Part shown: positions 37,430 through 45,883 of the stretch, one piece after another | Layout: the number at the start of each line of letters is the position of its first letter | Position numbering within the stretch: the stretch's first letter is position 1 | Assembly: GCA_963922775.1 (NCBI GenBank) | Contig: CAWUJG010000009.1 | Location: 1-46,310, forward strand | DNA length: 46,310 nucleotides | Direction: 5' to 3' | Source: JAHDDH01 sp963922775 | GTDB lineage: Bacteria > Bacteroidota > Bacteroidia > Cytophagales > Amoebophilaceae | The notes under the pieces: model-generated | Told to the model about the DNA's origin: nothing | What the model saw: the letters and a program-made list of their open reading frames with translations, nothing else | Databases searched by the model: none | Program-made: the position numbers and the translations under genes

Positions 37430-39169
37430 TTATTTTTTTTGTATTTTAGGCTCACTAATCAAAAATTTTTTTCCTTTTATAGGTTTTACACTGCTTATTT
37501 GTATATGGTATTTATGTATTGTAGGATACAAAGCAAAAGAAAATTCAAAAGTCCTAAATTTTAATTTATTGTTGTATATCCTGAGGCCAAATTCAAAAGA
37601 AGGATAATAGTTTTCTTTTATGATTAAATATTGTTTATTTTTATGATTAATAAAAATATTTTTTATCCTCCCAAAAGGTTCAATTTTAAATCCTACAAAG
37701 TTATAATACATAAATAATATAGCTTCTATACCTACATTAAAATATTTTGTACCTTTAACATCAATGAAACCGTATTTTTTATAAAATTTATCTTTGGAAA
37801 TTAGAAATAAAAGATTATTGGTATTCTTGAGCCCTAGCTTATACTCAAATAAGCTCAAAAAGCGAAGTTTTTGATGTTGAATTTTTATATGAGAAGAAAA
37901 ATATTTATGTAAGATATGTATAAAGCTATTTTTCATTGTATTTTTTTGTAAAAAGCTGCCTAAGTATATTTTATATAAAACATAGCCTATATTTTTTATA
38001 TACACACTTTGCATTATATTTCCTCCAAAATAAATACTATTTTGTTTGTCATATATTTTATATCCACACAAAAATTTTACCTGATGTCCTAAAGTTTGTA
38101 GTTCTTTTTTTCCAAAGTATTTTATCAAGTCTTTTTTTTGTTTTTTCCAAAATCCTATACTATTTAATAGAAAAAGATAAGATTTTGGATTCTGATACCA
38201 TAAATAAGGTGAATAATAACTAATTTTTGTACTAAAAGATAAAATGTTTTTTTTGAAAGGTTGTGGAAAAAAATTTTTTCCTATCCAAATATTTTTTTCT
38301 AGTGCTTGAGTAAAAATATTATTATCAAAATTAATTTTTATACCACCAATATAATGGCAATAAGGGTATTGACGCAATAGTTTTAGTTTTTTTTTTTTTC
38401 TTTTTTGAGTGTTATTATATTTATACCGTATATCTACGGCTGTATTAAATATATTAGGTATATCATAGCTTAAAATATAGTTATTACCAGTTTGTTTTTC
38501 ATGTAAAAAGTAGTTTTTCCATTGATGTCCTAATCCCAAAACATTATTATAGTTCATTTCCATACCCCATTTAGACTGGGATATATCAATTTTACTTATT
38601 TTGATGGGTAGTTTATCTACTGTATTTACATACAAATCAACATTTTTTTTATCTACAGTTTTAATATTAACTGTAGCCTTTTTTATGTAAGGTAGTTGGT
38701 ATATCTTATCAAGTGATATGATTAGTTCTTTTGTAGTAACAGTTTTTTGTTGAAAATATTTTTTGATAGTACTCTTTTTAGAGGTAAAGATCAAGTTACC
38801 TATACGAGGAAGAATAGATAAAAAATTATTTTTTTTTTGTACAAAAAATGGATTTATTTGAAATATATAGGTATTAATATTTTTATCTTGATGTTGCCAA
38901 AAGCTATCAGTATCTTTTAAAAGAAATGGTATTTTATTTTTAGGTGGATTTTTTTGGAAAATAAGACCAGATAATTTTTTGGTCAAAGCTGTTTTTTCCA
39001 TTTTTTGAGCTAAATATTCCAAAATATCTATTTTAGGACCTATATAGATATTTTTGTTTATTTTTTTTGGAGGTAAATTAGTATACTGAGGATATGCAAA
39101 AGTGTAGAGAGGAAAAAAAAAGATGATAAAGATAATTTTTTTTTTTCCTATAGCTATAGGATACAGCAT
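37430..39169 (-). CDS. Outer-membrane Omp85-like protein (POTRA plus beta-barrel)
   Basis: 579 residues. A signal-like hydrophobic segment lies at residues 8-25. A POTRA-like stretch follows (PYIKKATVNIKTVDKKNVDLYV), then an array of amphipathic beta strands to the C-terminus (for example GMEMNYNNVLGLGHQWKNYF, then NNYILSYDIPNIF). This layout matches the BamA/TamA superfamily in Bacteroidota, but with a short N-terminal part, so it is not the main BamA. Substrate unknown. A 13-A tract on the coding strand (T13 at 38387-38399) encodes KKKK within the barrel region; the frame is intact here. It lies between gldN and mnmE. Confidence 0.7.
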   Translation of the reverse strand: MLYPIAIGKKKIIFIIFFFPLYTFAYPQYTNLPPKKINKNIYIGPKIDILEYLAQKMEKTALTKKLSGLIFQKNPPKNKIPFLLKDTDSFWQHQDKNINTYIFQINPFFVQKKNNFLSILPRIGNLIFTSKKSTIKKYFQQKTVTTKELIISLDKIYQLPYIKKATVNIKTVDKKNVDLYVNTVDKLPIKISKIDISQSKWGMEMNYNNVLGLGHQWKNYFLHEKQTGNNYILSYDIPNIFNTAVDIRYKYNNTQKRKKKKLKLLRQYPYCHYIGGIKINFDNNIFTQALEKNIWIGKNFFPQPFKKNILSFSTKISYYSPYLWYQNPKSYLFLLNSIGFWKKQKKDLIKYFGKKELQTLGHQVKFLCGYKIYDKQNSIYFGGNIMQSVYIKNIGYVLYKIYLGSFLQKNTMKNSFIHILHKYFSSHIKIQHQKLRFLSLFEYKLGLKNTNNLLFLISKDKFYKKYGFIDVKGTKYFNVGIEAILFMYYNFVGFKIEPFGRIKNIFINHKNKQYLIIKENYYPSFEFGLRIYNNKLKFRTFEFSFALYPTIHKYHIQISSVKPIKGKKFLISEPKIQKK

Positions 39170-39279
39170 ATCAATCTTTTAAGGAAAAATTTTAGAAAAT
39201 GGTCTATATTTTATTTATGTGATTAAATAAATTTTTTTTGATAAAAAAAGATAACTAGTATTTTTTTGTAATTTATTCT

Positions 39280-40104
39280 TTAATATACCCAACAGCTTTC
39301 TTCTTTAGCAATAATTTTTTCTTCTACTTCTAAAGAAGCTTCTAAAGGATTGTCTGGAAAAAGATCTTCAATAGTATCGTCATTATAGTTTTCTTCTTTA
39401 ATAATGCGTGATGCATAAGCATTAATTTTAAATGCTTCTCGTATAGTAAGATGTTTAGCTGGGTTTTGATTATTAAAATAAATCATGTCTTTAGGATATT
39501 TATCAGCATATTTAAAAAATTCTTCACATTTTACAATACATAAATTTCTTGATATACCTGTTTCAAATTTAGATGCTGGTATAATGAATTGAATTGAATA
39601 TGGTATGGTTTTCATTTTTGATTCTTTAATGTCAAAGAGTACAAATGCTGTTATTTCCATTGTTGTAATTTCGTTGGGTAAAAAATATTTACTACTTTCT
39701 TCTACACTGCTATTTTTATTTGTACTATCCCAATTGCTATTACCTAAAGAGTTGAGGTCTTCAGTATTATTATCTTCTGGAAGCTTTAAATTACTGTCAA
39801 ATTCTTGCATAGACATTTTTTTTTTACATAAGTTATCCTGGTATGGTTGTAATTCACCACTTTTAATACCTTGAATAATCCATTTTGTAATTTCTTTATT
39901 TTTAGCAAAAAAAGGTTTATTAGGTTTTTCATTGAGATCTACTCTTCTTACAATTTGTTTTTTCCATGATATATGGTAGTCAGAGATACCTGTAAATGGA
40001 TCTATAGTGGAAAAAATACCATTATGCTCTTTTCCTTTTTGTTTAGCTATGAGTGTTGCTGTATGAATAAATAGTAAAAAAGTAGTGGTAATAAGTTTAC
40101 GCAT
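39280..40104 (-). CDS. gldN: Gliding motility / type IX secretion protein GldN
   Basis: 274 residues. A signal peptide (about residues 1-20, ending TLIA) is followed by the family motif DPFTGISDYHISWKKQIVRR and later MKTIPYSIQFIIPAS and EFFKYADKYPKDMIYF-like stretches. Conserved position after gldM (9-base gap) supports the call. GldN forms with GldK the periplasmic ring of the type IX secretion system. A polar insertion lies at about residues 105-140, rich in Asn and Ser. Slightly shorter than flavobacterial GldN. Confidence 0.87.
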   Translation of the reverse strand: MRKLITTTFLLFIHTATLIAKQKGKEHNGIFSTIDPFTGISDYHISWKKQIVRRVDLNEKPNKPFFAKNKEITKWIIQGIKSGELQPYQDNLCKKKMSMQEFDSNLKLPEDNNTEDLNSLGNSNWDSTNKNSSVEESSKYFLPNEITTMEITAFVLFDIKESKMKTIPYSIQFIIPASKFETGISRNLCIVKCEEFFKYADKYPKDMIYFNNQNPAKHLTIREAFKINAYASRIIKEENYNDDTIEDLFPDNPLEASLEVEEKIIAKEESCWVY

Positions 40105-40113
40105 TATATTTTA

Positions 40114-41694
40114 TTAAGTTAAGGTTATATTGTAAATGGCTGTACCAAATTTTACATTTTCAATTTCATTTTTAAAATTTTTTCTTTCTACTTTTTGCAC
40201 TTCAACAACAATTCTATCTCCTGGCTTAGCTAAAGCAGCAAAAGAACGTAGATTAGCTACTGGTCCGTTGATTTTTTTTTTATCAATTGCTCTACTTCCT
40301 CGGGCTAAAATTACTTCCCATTTTGATACACGATATCTTGCATCTTTAGGCAGAAAATTTTTAAAGCTTTCATCTGGAATAGCAGAAAGTTCTAAGGAAC
40401 GTGGCCCTGGAAAAGGAAATCCTTCTTTTGCATTGATGGCTTTTCTATTGCTTGTAAGTTTAATTTCCGGTTTAGGAATGGATCTTACATTAAATATTTG
40501 TGTACCTAACATACTTGTATTATTATATACATGTATTTTTACTTGTGTAGATTTTGGAATTATAGTCACTAATCCTTTTCCTTTGCCTAAAACCATTGTA
40601 CCTCCTGCTACTTTAAATTTCGGGTTATATTCTTTACCTAAAGCAGGAACCTGGATATTGATATCATTTCCACAGTTAAGATACAAAGCTTGTACAGCTG
40701 CTGATTGTACTTGTATTACTGGTTTTGCAACAAAATAGGTTATTTCTTGTTTAAATACAGTGTCTTTTCCACCTGGTGCTTTTACAATAATGTTGGCTTG
40801 AAAAGATTTTTTTGCTAAACCTTCTTTATCATATTTATTACTGGATGCTAAAAAAGAAATTTTACCTAAACCATCTTTTACATTAATTTTTTTTCCATCT
40901 ATCATCATAATAGGAGATACTCCAGAGGAAGAAGCAGTTAAAAATAAGTCTGCTTCATATCGTGCTCCTGCAGCTACAATGTTAGATTTTGGTTTTACCA
41001 TAGGTACTAGTGTATCAAATTTAAAGTCTTGTGCCCCTACTTTTCTACCTAGTTTTTCTAAAGCATGGGCTTCCATGCGTAATATTTTTGTATTATATTG
41101 GCTTAATGTGGCTAAAGCAGCACTTAAAGGAGTTTTTTCGAAATTTAATACTACAAAATCTTTTCCTTTTTGGTTAGGATCTTTAGAAAAAAATGGGTCT
41201 TCATCTGCATCTAGTGCAAGTTTAGGAATTTTTTTTTCTTCTATCTTAGATAAAAATTCACTATACTCATTCATTTTTTTTTTCAGTTCATAGCCTTTTT
41301 TATGATTGATCATAAGATTAGAAACTACCCCATCATTTTTGATATCTTTGATTCTATTTTTTTTATCTCTACCTCCATTTTTATGGATTATTTCTTCTTT
41401 TAGCTGATCTATATATTGAATAATGTGTTGCGTTTTTTTTCGCAGGTTTTCAATTATTGCAACAACTTCAATATCATTTTTTCTATTACCTGATTCCTCA
41501 ACTGTTTTTTTTATCCTTTTTAATGTTTGTGTATTTTGTTCTTGTTGTAGTGTTATGCTTTCTTCAAAACTTTTGTTGATAATTATAAATTTTTCTAATA
41601 CTGTATTGCTTACCTGTAATACTAAAAGTGCTGTCAGTACGAGATACATCATACCGATCATTTTTTGCCTTGGTGTTTCATTTTTTCCTGCCAT
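40114..41694 (-). CDS. gldM: Gliding motility / type IX secretion motor protein GldM
   Basis: 526 residues, normal length. The start KNETPRQKMIGMMYLVLTAL is the diagnostic cytoplasmic tail and single membrane helix. The rest is periplasmic: a helical domain (about 40-220) with many charged residues, then repeated beta domains. GldM with GldL forms the proton-driven rotary motor that powers type IX secretion and, in free-living relatives, gliding. It lies 75 bases downstream of gldL. Confidence 0.95.
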   Translation of the reverse strand: MAGKNETPRQKMIGMMYLVLTALLVLQVSNTVLEKFIIINKSFEESITLQQEQNTQTLKRIKKTVEESGNRKNDIEVVAIIENLRKKTQHIIQYIDQLKEEIIHKNGGRDKKNRIKDIKNDGVVSNLMINHKKGYELKKKMNEYSEFLSKIEEKKIPKLALDADEDPFFSKDPNQKGKDFVVLNFEKTPLSAALATLSQYNTKILRMEAHALEKLGRKVGAQDFKFDTLVPMVKPKSNIVAAGARYEADLFLTASSSGVSPIMMIDGKKINVKDGLGKISFLASSNKYDKEGLAKKSFQANIIVKAPGGKDTVFKQEITYFVAKPVIQVQSAAVQALYLNCGNDINIQVPALGKEYNPKFKVAGGTMVLGKGKGLVTIIPKSTQVKIHVYNNTSMLGTQIFNVRSIPKPEIKLTSNRKAINAKEGFPFPGPRSLELSAIPDESFKNFLPKDARYRVSKWEVILARGSRAIDKKKINGPVANLRSFAALAKPGDRIVVEVQKVERKNFKNEIENVKFGTAIYNITLT

Positions 41695-41769
41695 GATTTT
41701 AATTGATTTTAACTTTTTTACTAAAAATTAATAATGTCATACACAAATAATCTATACTATAATAGTATA

Positions 41770-42588
41770 TTATTTGCGCATTGCGGTAAGCATTTTACTG
41801 TAGATATCATTTATGGATGAAACTTTGTTGTTAAGCTGGTTTAATTCGTTTTCAAAACGAGAGGATTCTTCTGTAGTTTTTTCCATTTTTTGTACAAATT
41901 TTTCAAAAATAGTCTTATACTTTTGAGTATTTTCTACATTTTCTTTACTACCTTCTAATACTTTTTTGTAAAAATTACGCATTTCTTGTGCATTCTCTGA
42001 AGAAAATTGCATATGTTTTGTATAATTTTGTAAATTTTTTTCAAAATTGCCTAAAAGCTGCATAGCATTTGAGGTTTGAGTGAAAACTTTTTCCATTTCA
42101 TTCATAGCATGACTAGCTTTTTCTACATTTTTTACATATTGCTGTAACACATTGGCTTTTTCAGATAAGTTTGACATTTTTTCTACAGTATGAGATAATT
42201 TTTCCATACCTGCGCCTAAATTTTTAACAAGATTTACATCTAATTTGGCATTTTGAAATATTTCATCCAATTTTTCACTTACAGAATTTTTATTTTTTTC
42301 TTTTTTTACTTTCTGATTTACTTGAGGTATATCTTCATAATTTTCTGATAATTCAGGATATACTTTTTCCCATTGTAATCCTTTTTCTTTTGGCTCAAAA
42401 GCACTTAAAGTAAATATAATAGCTTCTGTACTTAATCCTAAACCTAACATTAGTGCCCCTCCTGGCCAGTTTAGTAGTTTAAACATAGCACCTGCTACTA
42501 CTACAGCTGCACCAATGCCATATATTTTAGGCATAAAATCTTGATAAAATTTCTCTTTAAAGGTTTTTTGTTGAGATAGTGTATTCAT
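41770..42588 (-). CDS. gldL: Gliding motility / type IX secretion motor protein GldL
   Basis: 272 residues. Two N-terminal membrane helices are visible (KIYGIGAAVVVAGAMFKLLN and ALMLGLGLSTEAIIFTLSAF). The Glu55 in the second corresponds to the conserved membrane glutamate that takes part in proton flow. The remainder is a long cytoplasmic coiled-coil with many Glu, Lys and Asn residues. The motor residue is kept, so the motor may be active. It lies 78 bases after gldK. Confidence 0.94.
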   Translation of the reverse strand: MNTLSQQKTFKEKFYQDFMPKIYGIGAAVVVAGAMFKLLNWPGGALMLGLGLSTEAIIFTLSAFEPKEKGLQWEKVYPELSENYEDIPQVNQKVKKEKNKNSVSEKLDEIFQNAKLDVNLVKNLGAGMEKLSHTVEKMSNLSEKANVLQQYVKNVEKASHAMNEMEKVFTQTSNAMQLLGNFEKNLQNYTKHMQFSSENAQEMRNFYKKVLEGSKENVENTQKYKTIFEKFVQKMEKTTEESSRFENELNQLNNKVSSINDIYSKMLTAMRK

Positions 42589-42666
42589 ATTGAAGTATTT
42601 TTAAACTGTTTTATTGAGTAATATTAGATTTTGGTGGAAATGGCATAAAATGTTATTGTAAAGGTA

Positions 42667-43866
42667 TCAATAATCACCATAATAGCGCATAATAGGTCTA
42701 AAGCCTATTGTTGATGATTGAAAATTTTCATGTGCACAGCCATTATAGCTAATTTCTTGAAAAACATAGGGATCATTCCAAGAACCCCCTTTAATAACTT
42801 TATTAGGGTTACTTTTATCTATATAGACAGGGTCTAAACCTGATACTGTGGCATTCATAGCAGGACAAAAAGAATCTTTAGTCCATTCATTAACATTCCC
42901 TTGCATATCATAGAGCCCATTACTATTTCTATATGCAGAAGACCTGTATACAGGTTGTAGATCATTATTATGGTTAAGGTATTTGAAGTTAGCATATTTT
43001 TCTTCTTTTTTCCCTTTAGGATTTTTCCCCCAAGAGAATCGCTGTGGTGTTACTTCCTCATAATCTGTGGCAGCATGTTCCCACTGGGCTACACTAGGTA
43101 GTTCAAATGCTGGATAGGGTATTTTTTTATGTTTTTTTCGGTATGAATTTGTTGTAAAAGTTAGGTATTTTAAAAACCATTCTGCTTGGTGATAGTTGAC
43201 AAAAATAGCAGGATATTCATCAAAAATAGTATTATTATTGTAGTGATTTATTTTATCTTCAAATTGATATTTAAGTCCCTTTACAAAGGCATCTTGATGG
43301 GGTAATATTTTTTTTTTGCATGCTTCTATAAAATCTTTTTCTTTAATTTTATTTTTATACTGTGGTCTACCTTCTAATATGTTGTAAAATTCTTTTCTAG
43401 ATATAGTAATAGATATTTTTTTTTGATTAGGTACACTACTTGATTTTGACTGGTCGCTTTTGGGCTGATTTTTCGGTTGTGATGTTTTTTGAGATACTCC
43501 TGGAGTATTAGATAATTTGTTTTGCCCCTGAGGGTCTTTTACGTTATTGTATAGGCTGGTGAGGTATGTTTCAAAACTTTTTAAATAAATTTTATAGTCT
43601 ATAATTTTTATAGGGGTTTCAAAAATAAAAAAAGGTGTAAGTGTAACGGATTTGTTAGATAAAGTACGAGAATTGTCGAATTGCTCATCAGTAGGTCCAA
43701 TAATACGAGATTTTCCAGGAATATAACACATGCCAGGAGGAATATCCATAGTTTTTTTGTCATGCAGTTTTTTAGATGTTTGAATAGGCAGTTTATTTTC
43801 AGCCGGTTTTCTGATAATAACACATCTAAAGCAAAAAATGGATATGAATAGGAGAAATATTTTCAT
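42667..43866 (-). CDS. gldK: Gliding motility / type IX secretion lipoprotein GldK
   Basis: 399 residues from the ATG at 43866, preferred over an ATG 24 bases upstream because it starts a compact signal peptide (MKIFLLFISIFCFRC). Cys12 or Cys15 may be the lipidated residue, though neither fits the lipobox perfectly. The protein is an SUMF1/FGE-sulfatase fold: PPGMCYIPG, NYHQAEWFLKYL, LPSVAQWEHAA, GLYDMQGNVNEWTKD, GGSWNDP and GFRPI. A polar linker rich in Gln, Ser, Pro and Lys (about residues 115-165) interrupts the domain. First gene of the gldKLMN-omp-mnmE run. Confidence 0.92.
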   Translation of the reverse strand: MKIFLLFISIFCFRCVIIRKPAENKLPIQTSKKLHDKKTMDIPPGMCYIPGKSRIIGPTDEQFDNSRTLSNKSVTLTPFFIFETPIKIIDYKIYLKSFETYLTSLYNNVKDPQGQNKLSNTPGVSQKTSQPKNQPKSDQSKSSSVPNQKKISITISRKEFYNILEGRPQYKNKIKEKDFIEACKKKILPHQDAFVKGLKYQFEDKINHYNNNTIFDEYPAIFVNYHQAEWFLKYLTFTTNSYRKKHKKIPYPAFELPSVAQWEHAATDYEEVTPQRFSWGKNPKGKKEEKYANFKYLNHNNDLQPVYRSSAYRNSNGLYDMQGNVNEWTKDSFCPAMNATVSGLDPVYIDKSNPNKVIKGGSWNDPYVFQEISYNGCAHENFQSSTIGFRPIMRYYGDY

Positions 43867-43947
43867 ATGTAAAGAAAAATTGTAATGCATAAAAATATTA
43901 TTTGTAACTTTATAAAATTATAAGAAAATTCAGTCCTTTTTTAAAAA

Positions 43948-44031
43948 ACCTGAGTGGCGAAATTGGTAAACGCGTTGGTCTCAAAAACCAATGATAGCAA
44001 TATCTTGTCGGTTCGATTCCGACCTCAGGTA
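43948..44031 (+). tRNA. tRNA-Leu (anticodon CAA)
   Basis: The acceptor stem acctgag (43948-43954) pairs with ctcaggt (44024-44030). The anticodon stem ttggt/accaa encloses the loop ctcaaaa, giving anticodon CAA for UUG. A long variable arm precedes the T arm cggttcgattccg, as expected for leucine. CCA is not encoded. It lies divergent from gldK, 81 bases away. Confidence 0.95.
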
Positions 44032-44108
44032 CATGATTTATAATTTCAATCATCAAAAAAATTGACTGGCTGAATGATCTGTACTATGTATATTAGGTCT
44101 AAATTTAG

Positions 44109-44182
44109 CTCCTCCTGTTGGACTCGAACCAACGACCCTCTGATTAACAGTCAGATGCTCTAACCAACTGAGCTAAGGAGGA
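44109..44182 (-). tRNA. tRNA-Asn (anticodon GUU)
   Basis: Read on the minus strand, tcctcct pairs with aggagga as the acceptor stem. The D arm agctcagttggttagagc, the anticodon stem tctga/tcaga with loop ctgttaa (anticodon GTT) and the T arm ttggttcgagtccaa are all standard. 74 bases; CCA is not encoded. Confidence 0.96.
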
Positions 44183-44331
44183 ATAACACAAATTTATGGA
44201 AATATTTTTTTAAAAAAAAATATTTTTATCTTTGGTATTGGTATTTGATTAACTTTATAGTTGGATCTATCATTTGCTATTAAAAATAGCCTTCAAATTT
44301 GCTTTTGTATGCTGATAAAATACTAATTTTT

Positions 44332-45369
44332 ATGATACGATATACAAAATATAACCCACAGTACGCTCTATTTAGGCGCTTTAGCTATCGAAATGTAGAT
44401 AGATTTTTAGTATTATTTATCTATTCATTATTTTTCGGATCTTCATACTCTTGTGTTTTACCAAAAAAATCAAATTTGGTAAAAAATAAGATGGAAAAAT
44501 ACCATGAGGCTACACAAAAGTTTCAGCAAAAAAAGTATTGGAAATCACTTGTTGCTTTAGAAGAACTTCTTCCTGATTATGCTCAGCATCCTTTTATGCA
44601 GTCTTTTGAATACTATTTTGGCTTAAATTTATTTTTTTGCAAAAAATATCGTGATGCAATATTTTTTTTGGATAAATTTGTAAAGAATTATCCTAAAGAC
44701 AAAAAAATAGCCGAAATATTGTATTATCAAGGCTTAGCATACTATCATCTATCGCTTAAACATGAACTAGATCAGTCAGATACACATAAAGCATTATATT
44801 TTTTTAAGCACTACTGTAAAAAATACCCAAAAAGCAATCATATTTCTACAGTAGAAAAAAAAATTAATGAGTTAGAACAAAAGATGACTCAAAAAATGCT
44901 AAAAAAGATTGAATTTTATTATAAACAAGATCACTATCATGTAGCCAAAGCACTGCATAAAAATTTTTTAAAAAAATATTCGAATAGTAATTTTCAAGAA
45001 AAATTATTATTTTTTCTGATAGAAAATTCGTACAAAAAAGAAAAAAAAATGCATGAATGTGTCAATTTTAACTATCTTCAGCATTACTATTATATATATC
45101 AGGAATTATTTTCTAGGCATCAACATCAGTATAAGGTAATTTATTATATGTTTGATGCCTTTTACAGACATAAACGTAAATTAGATAGTTACTCTAGCAA
45201 AACATGTAGATGTAAATCTTTAATAAATAATTTTGAATTCTTGTTGTTAAAAAATAATTTTACAGCAAAAAAAAATTCTATAAAACCAGAAGAAAAAAAC
45301 AAAAAAAATATTAAAAAGATTCAAAAAATCATTGAAAAACTAAATGCGTATGAAAAAAAAAGTCAGTAA
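44332..45369 (+). CDS. bamD: Outer-membrane assembly lipoprotein BamD
   Basis: 345 residues from the ATG at 44332; the frame opens 33 bases earlier at a TTG. A hydrophobic stretch LVLFIYSLFFGSSYSC ends in a lipobox (Cys41). TPR-like repeats follow: the segments KMEKYHEATQKFQQKKYW, FMQSFEYYFGLNLFFCKKY and IAEILYYQGLAYYHLS match BamD's tetratricopeptide array. BamD helps BamA fold outer-membrane proteins. It overlaps rpoZ by 26 bases, the conserved Bacteroidota pair. The region before the hydrophobic core is unusually long for a signal peptide. Confidence 0.87.
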   Translation: MIRYTKYNPQYALFRRFSYRNVDRFLVLFIYSLFFGSSYSCVLPKKSNLVKNKMEKYHEATQKFQQKKYWKSLVALEELLPDYAQHPFMQSFEYYFGLNLFFCKKYRDAIFFLDKFVKNYPKDKKIAEILYYQGLAYYHLSLKHELDQSDTHKALYFFKHYCKKYPKSNHISTVEKKINELEQKMTQKMLKKIEFYYKQDHYHVAKALHKNFLKKYSNSNFQEKLLFFLIENSYKKEKKMHECVNFNYLQHYYYIYQELFSRHQHQYKVIYYMFDAFYRHKRKLDSYSSKTCRCKSLINNFEFLLLKNNFTAKKNSIKPEEKNKKNIKKIQKIIEKLNAYEKKSQ

Positions 45370-45667
45370 CGAAATAAAACCACAAAATATTGAATTAATT
45401 ACCGATAAAACAAAAAATATTTATAAAAGTATTTTTATTATTAGCCAAAGGGCTAAACAAATTAATACAGCTATAAAACATAAAATTGATGATGAGCTTA
45501 AAGATTTTGTTGCAAGAACGGATAAAAATGATTTAAATGAAATTTGTGAAGATTCTAATCAAATTGAATTTTCTGTGTATAATGAAAAAAAACCTAAACC
45601 TTATATGAGGGCTTTAGAAGAATTTCAAAAAAATCAAATTTTGTTTCATGAAAAAATTGTTGAATAG
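45344..45667 (+). CDS. rpoZ: RNA polymerase omega subunit (Bacteroidota type)
   Basis: 107 residues. The core TKNIYKSIFIISQRAKQINTAIKHKI matches omega, where the RA-Q-I segment contacts the beta' subunit. The C-terminal half IEFSVYNEKKPKPYMRALEEF is characteristic of the Bacteroidota form. Omega supports RNA polymerase assembly. The ATG at 45344 lies inside bamD and the two frames overlap across an A9 tract (45353-45361). Confidence 0.9.
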   Translation: MRMKKKVSNEIKPQNIELITDKTKNIYKSIFIISQRAKQINTAIKHKIDDELKDFVARTDKNDLNEICEDSNQIEFSVYNEKKPKPYMRALEEFQKNQILFHEKIVE

Positions 45668-45883
45668 CTGGCATTATTATCTATTGTATATATAATTTTT
45701 TTGTAGTAAAGTAAATAGTTAATTTTATTTTTGTACTCTTTAAAAAATGTAGAGTATTAATGTTTTTTTCATGATGTATTAATTATCTCTGAATATTGAG
45801 AAATAAATAATTTTTTTTTATTTTCAGTGTACTACATTACTGTAGTATTTTAACTATTTTATTCGGTTATTTCTTTCACAGAT

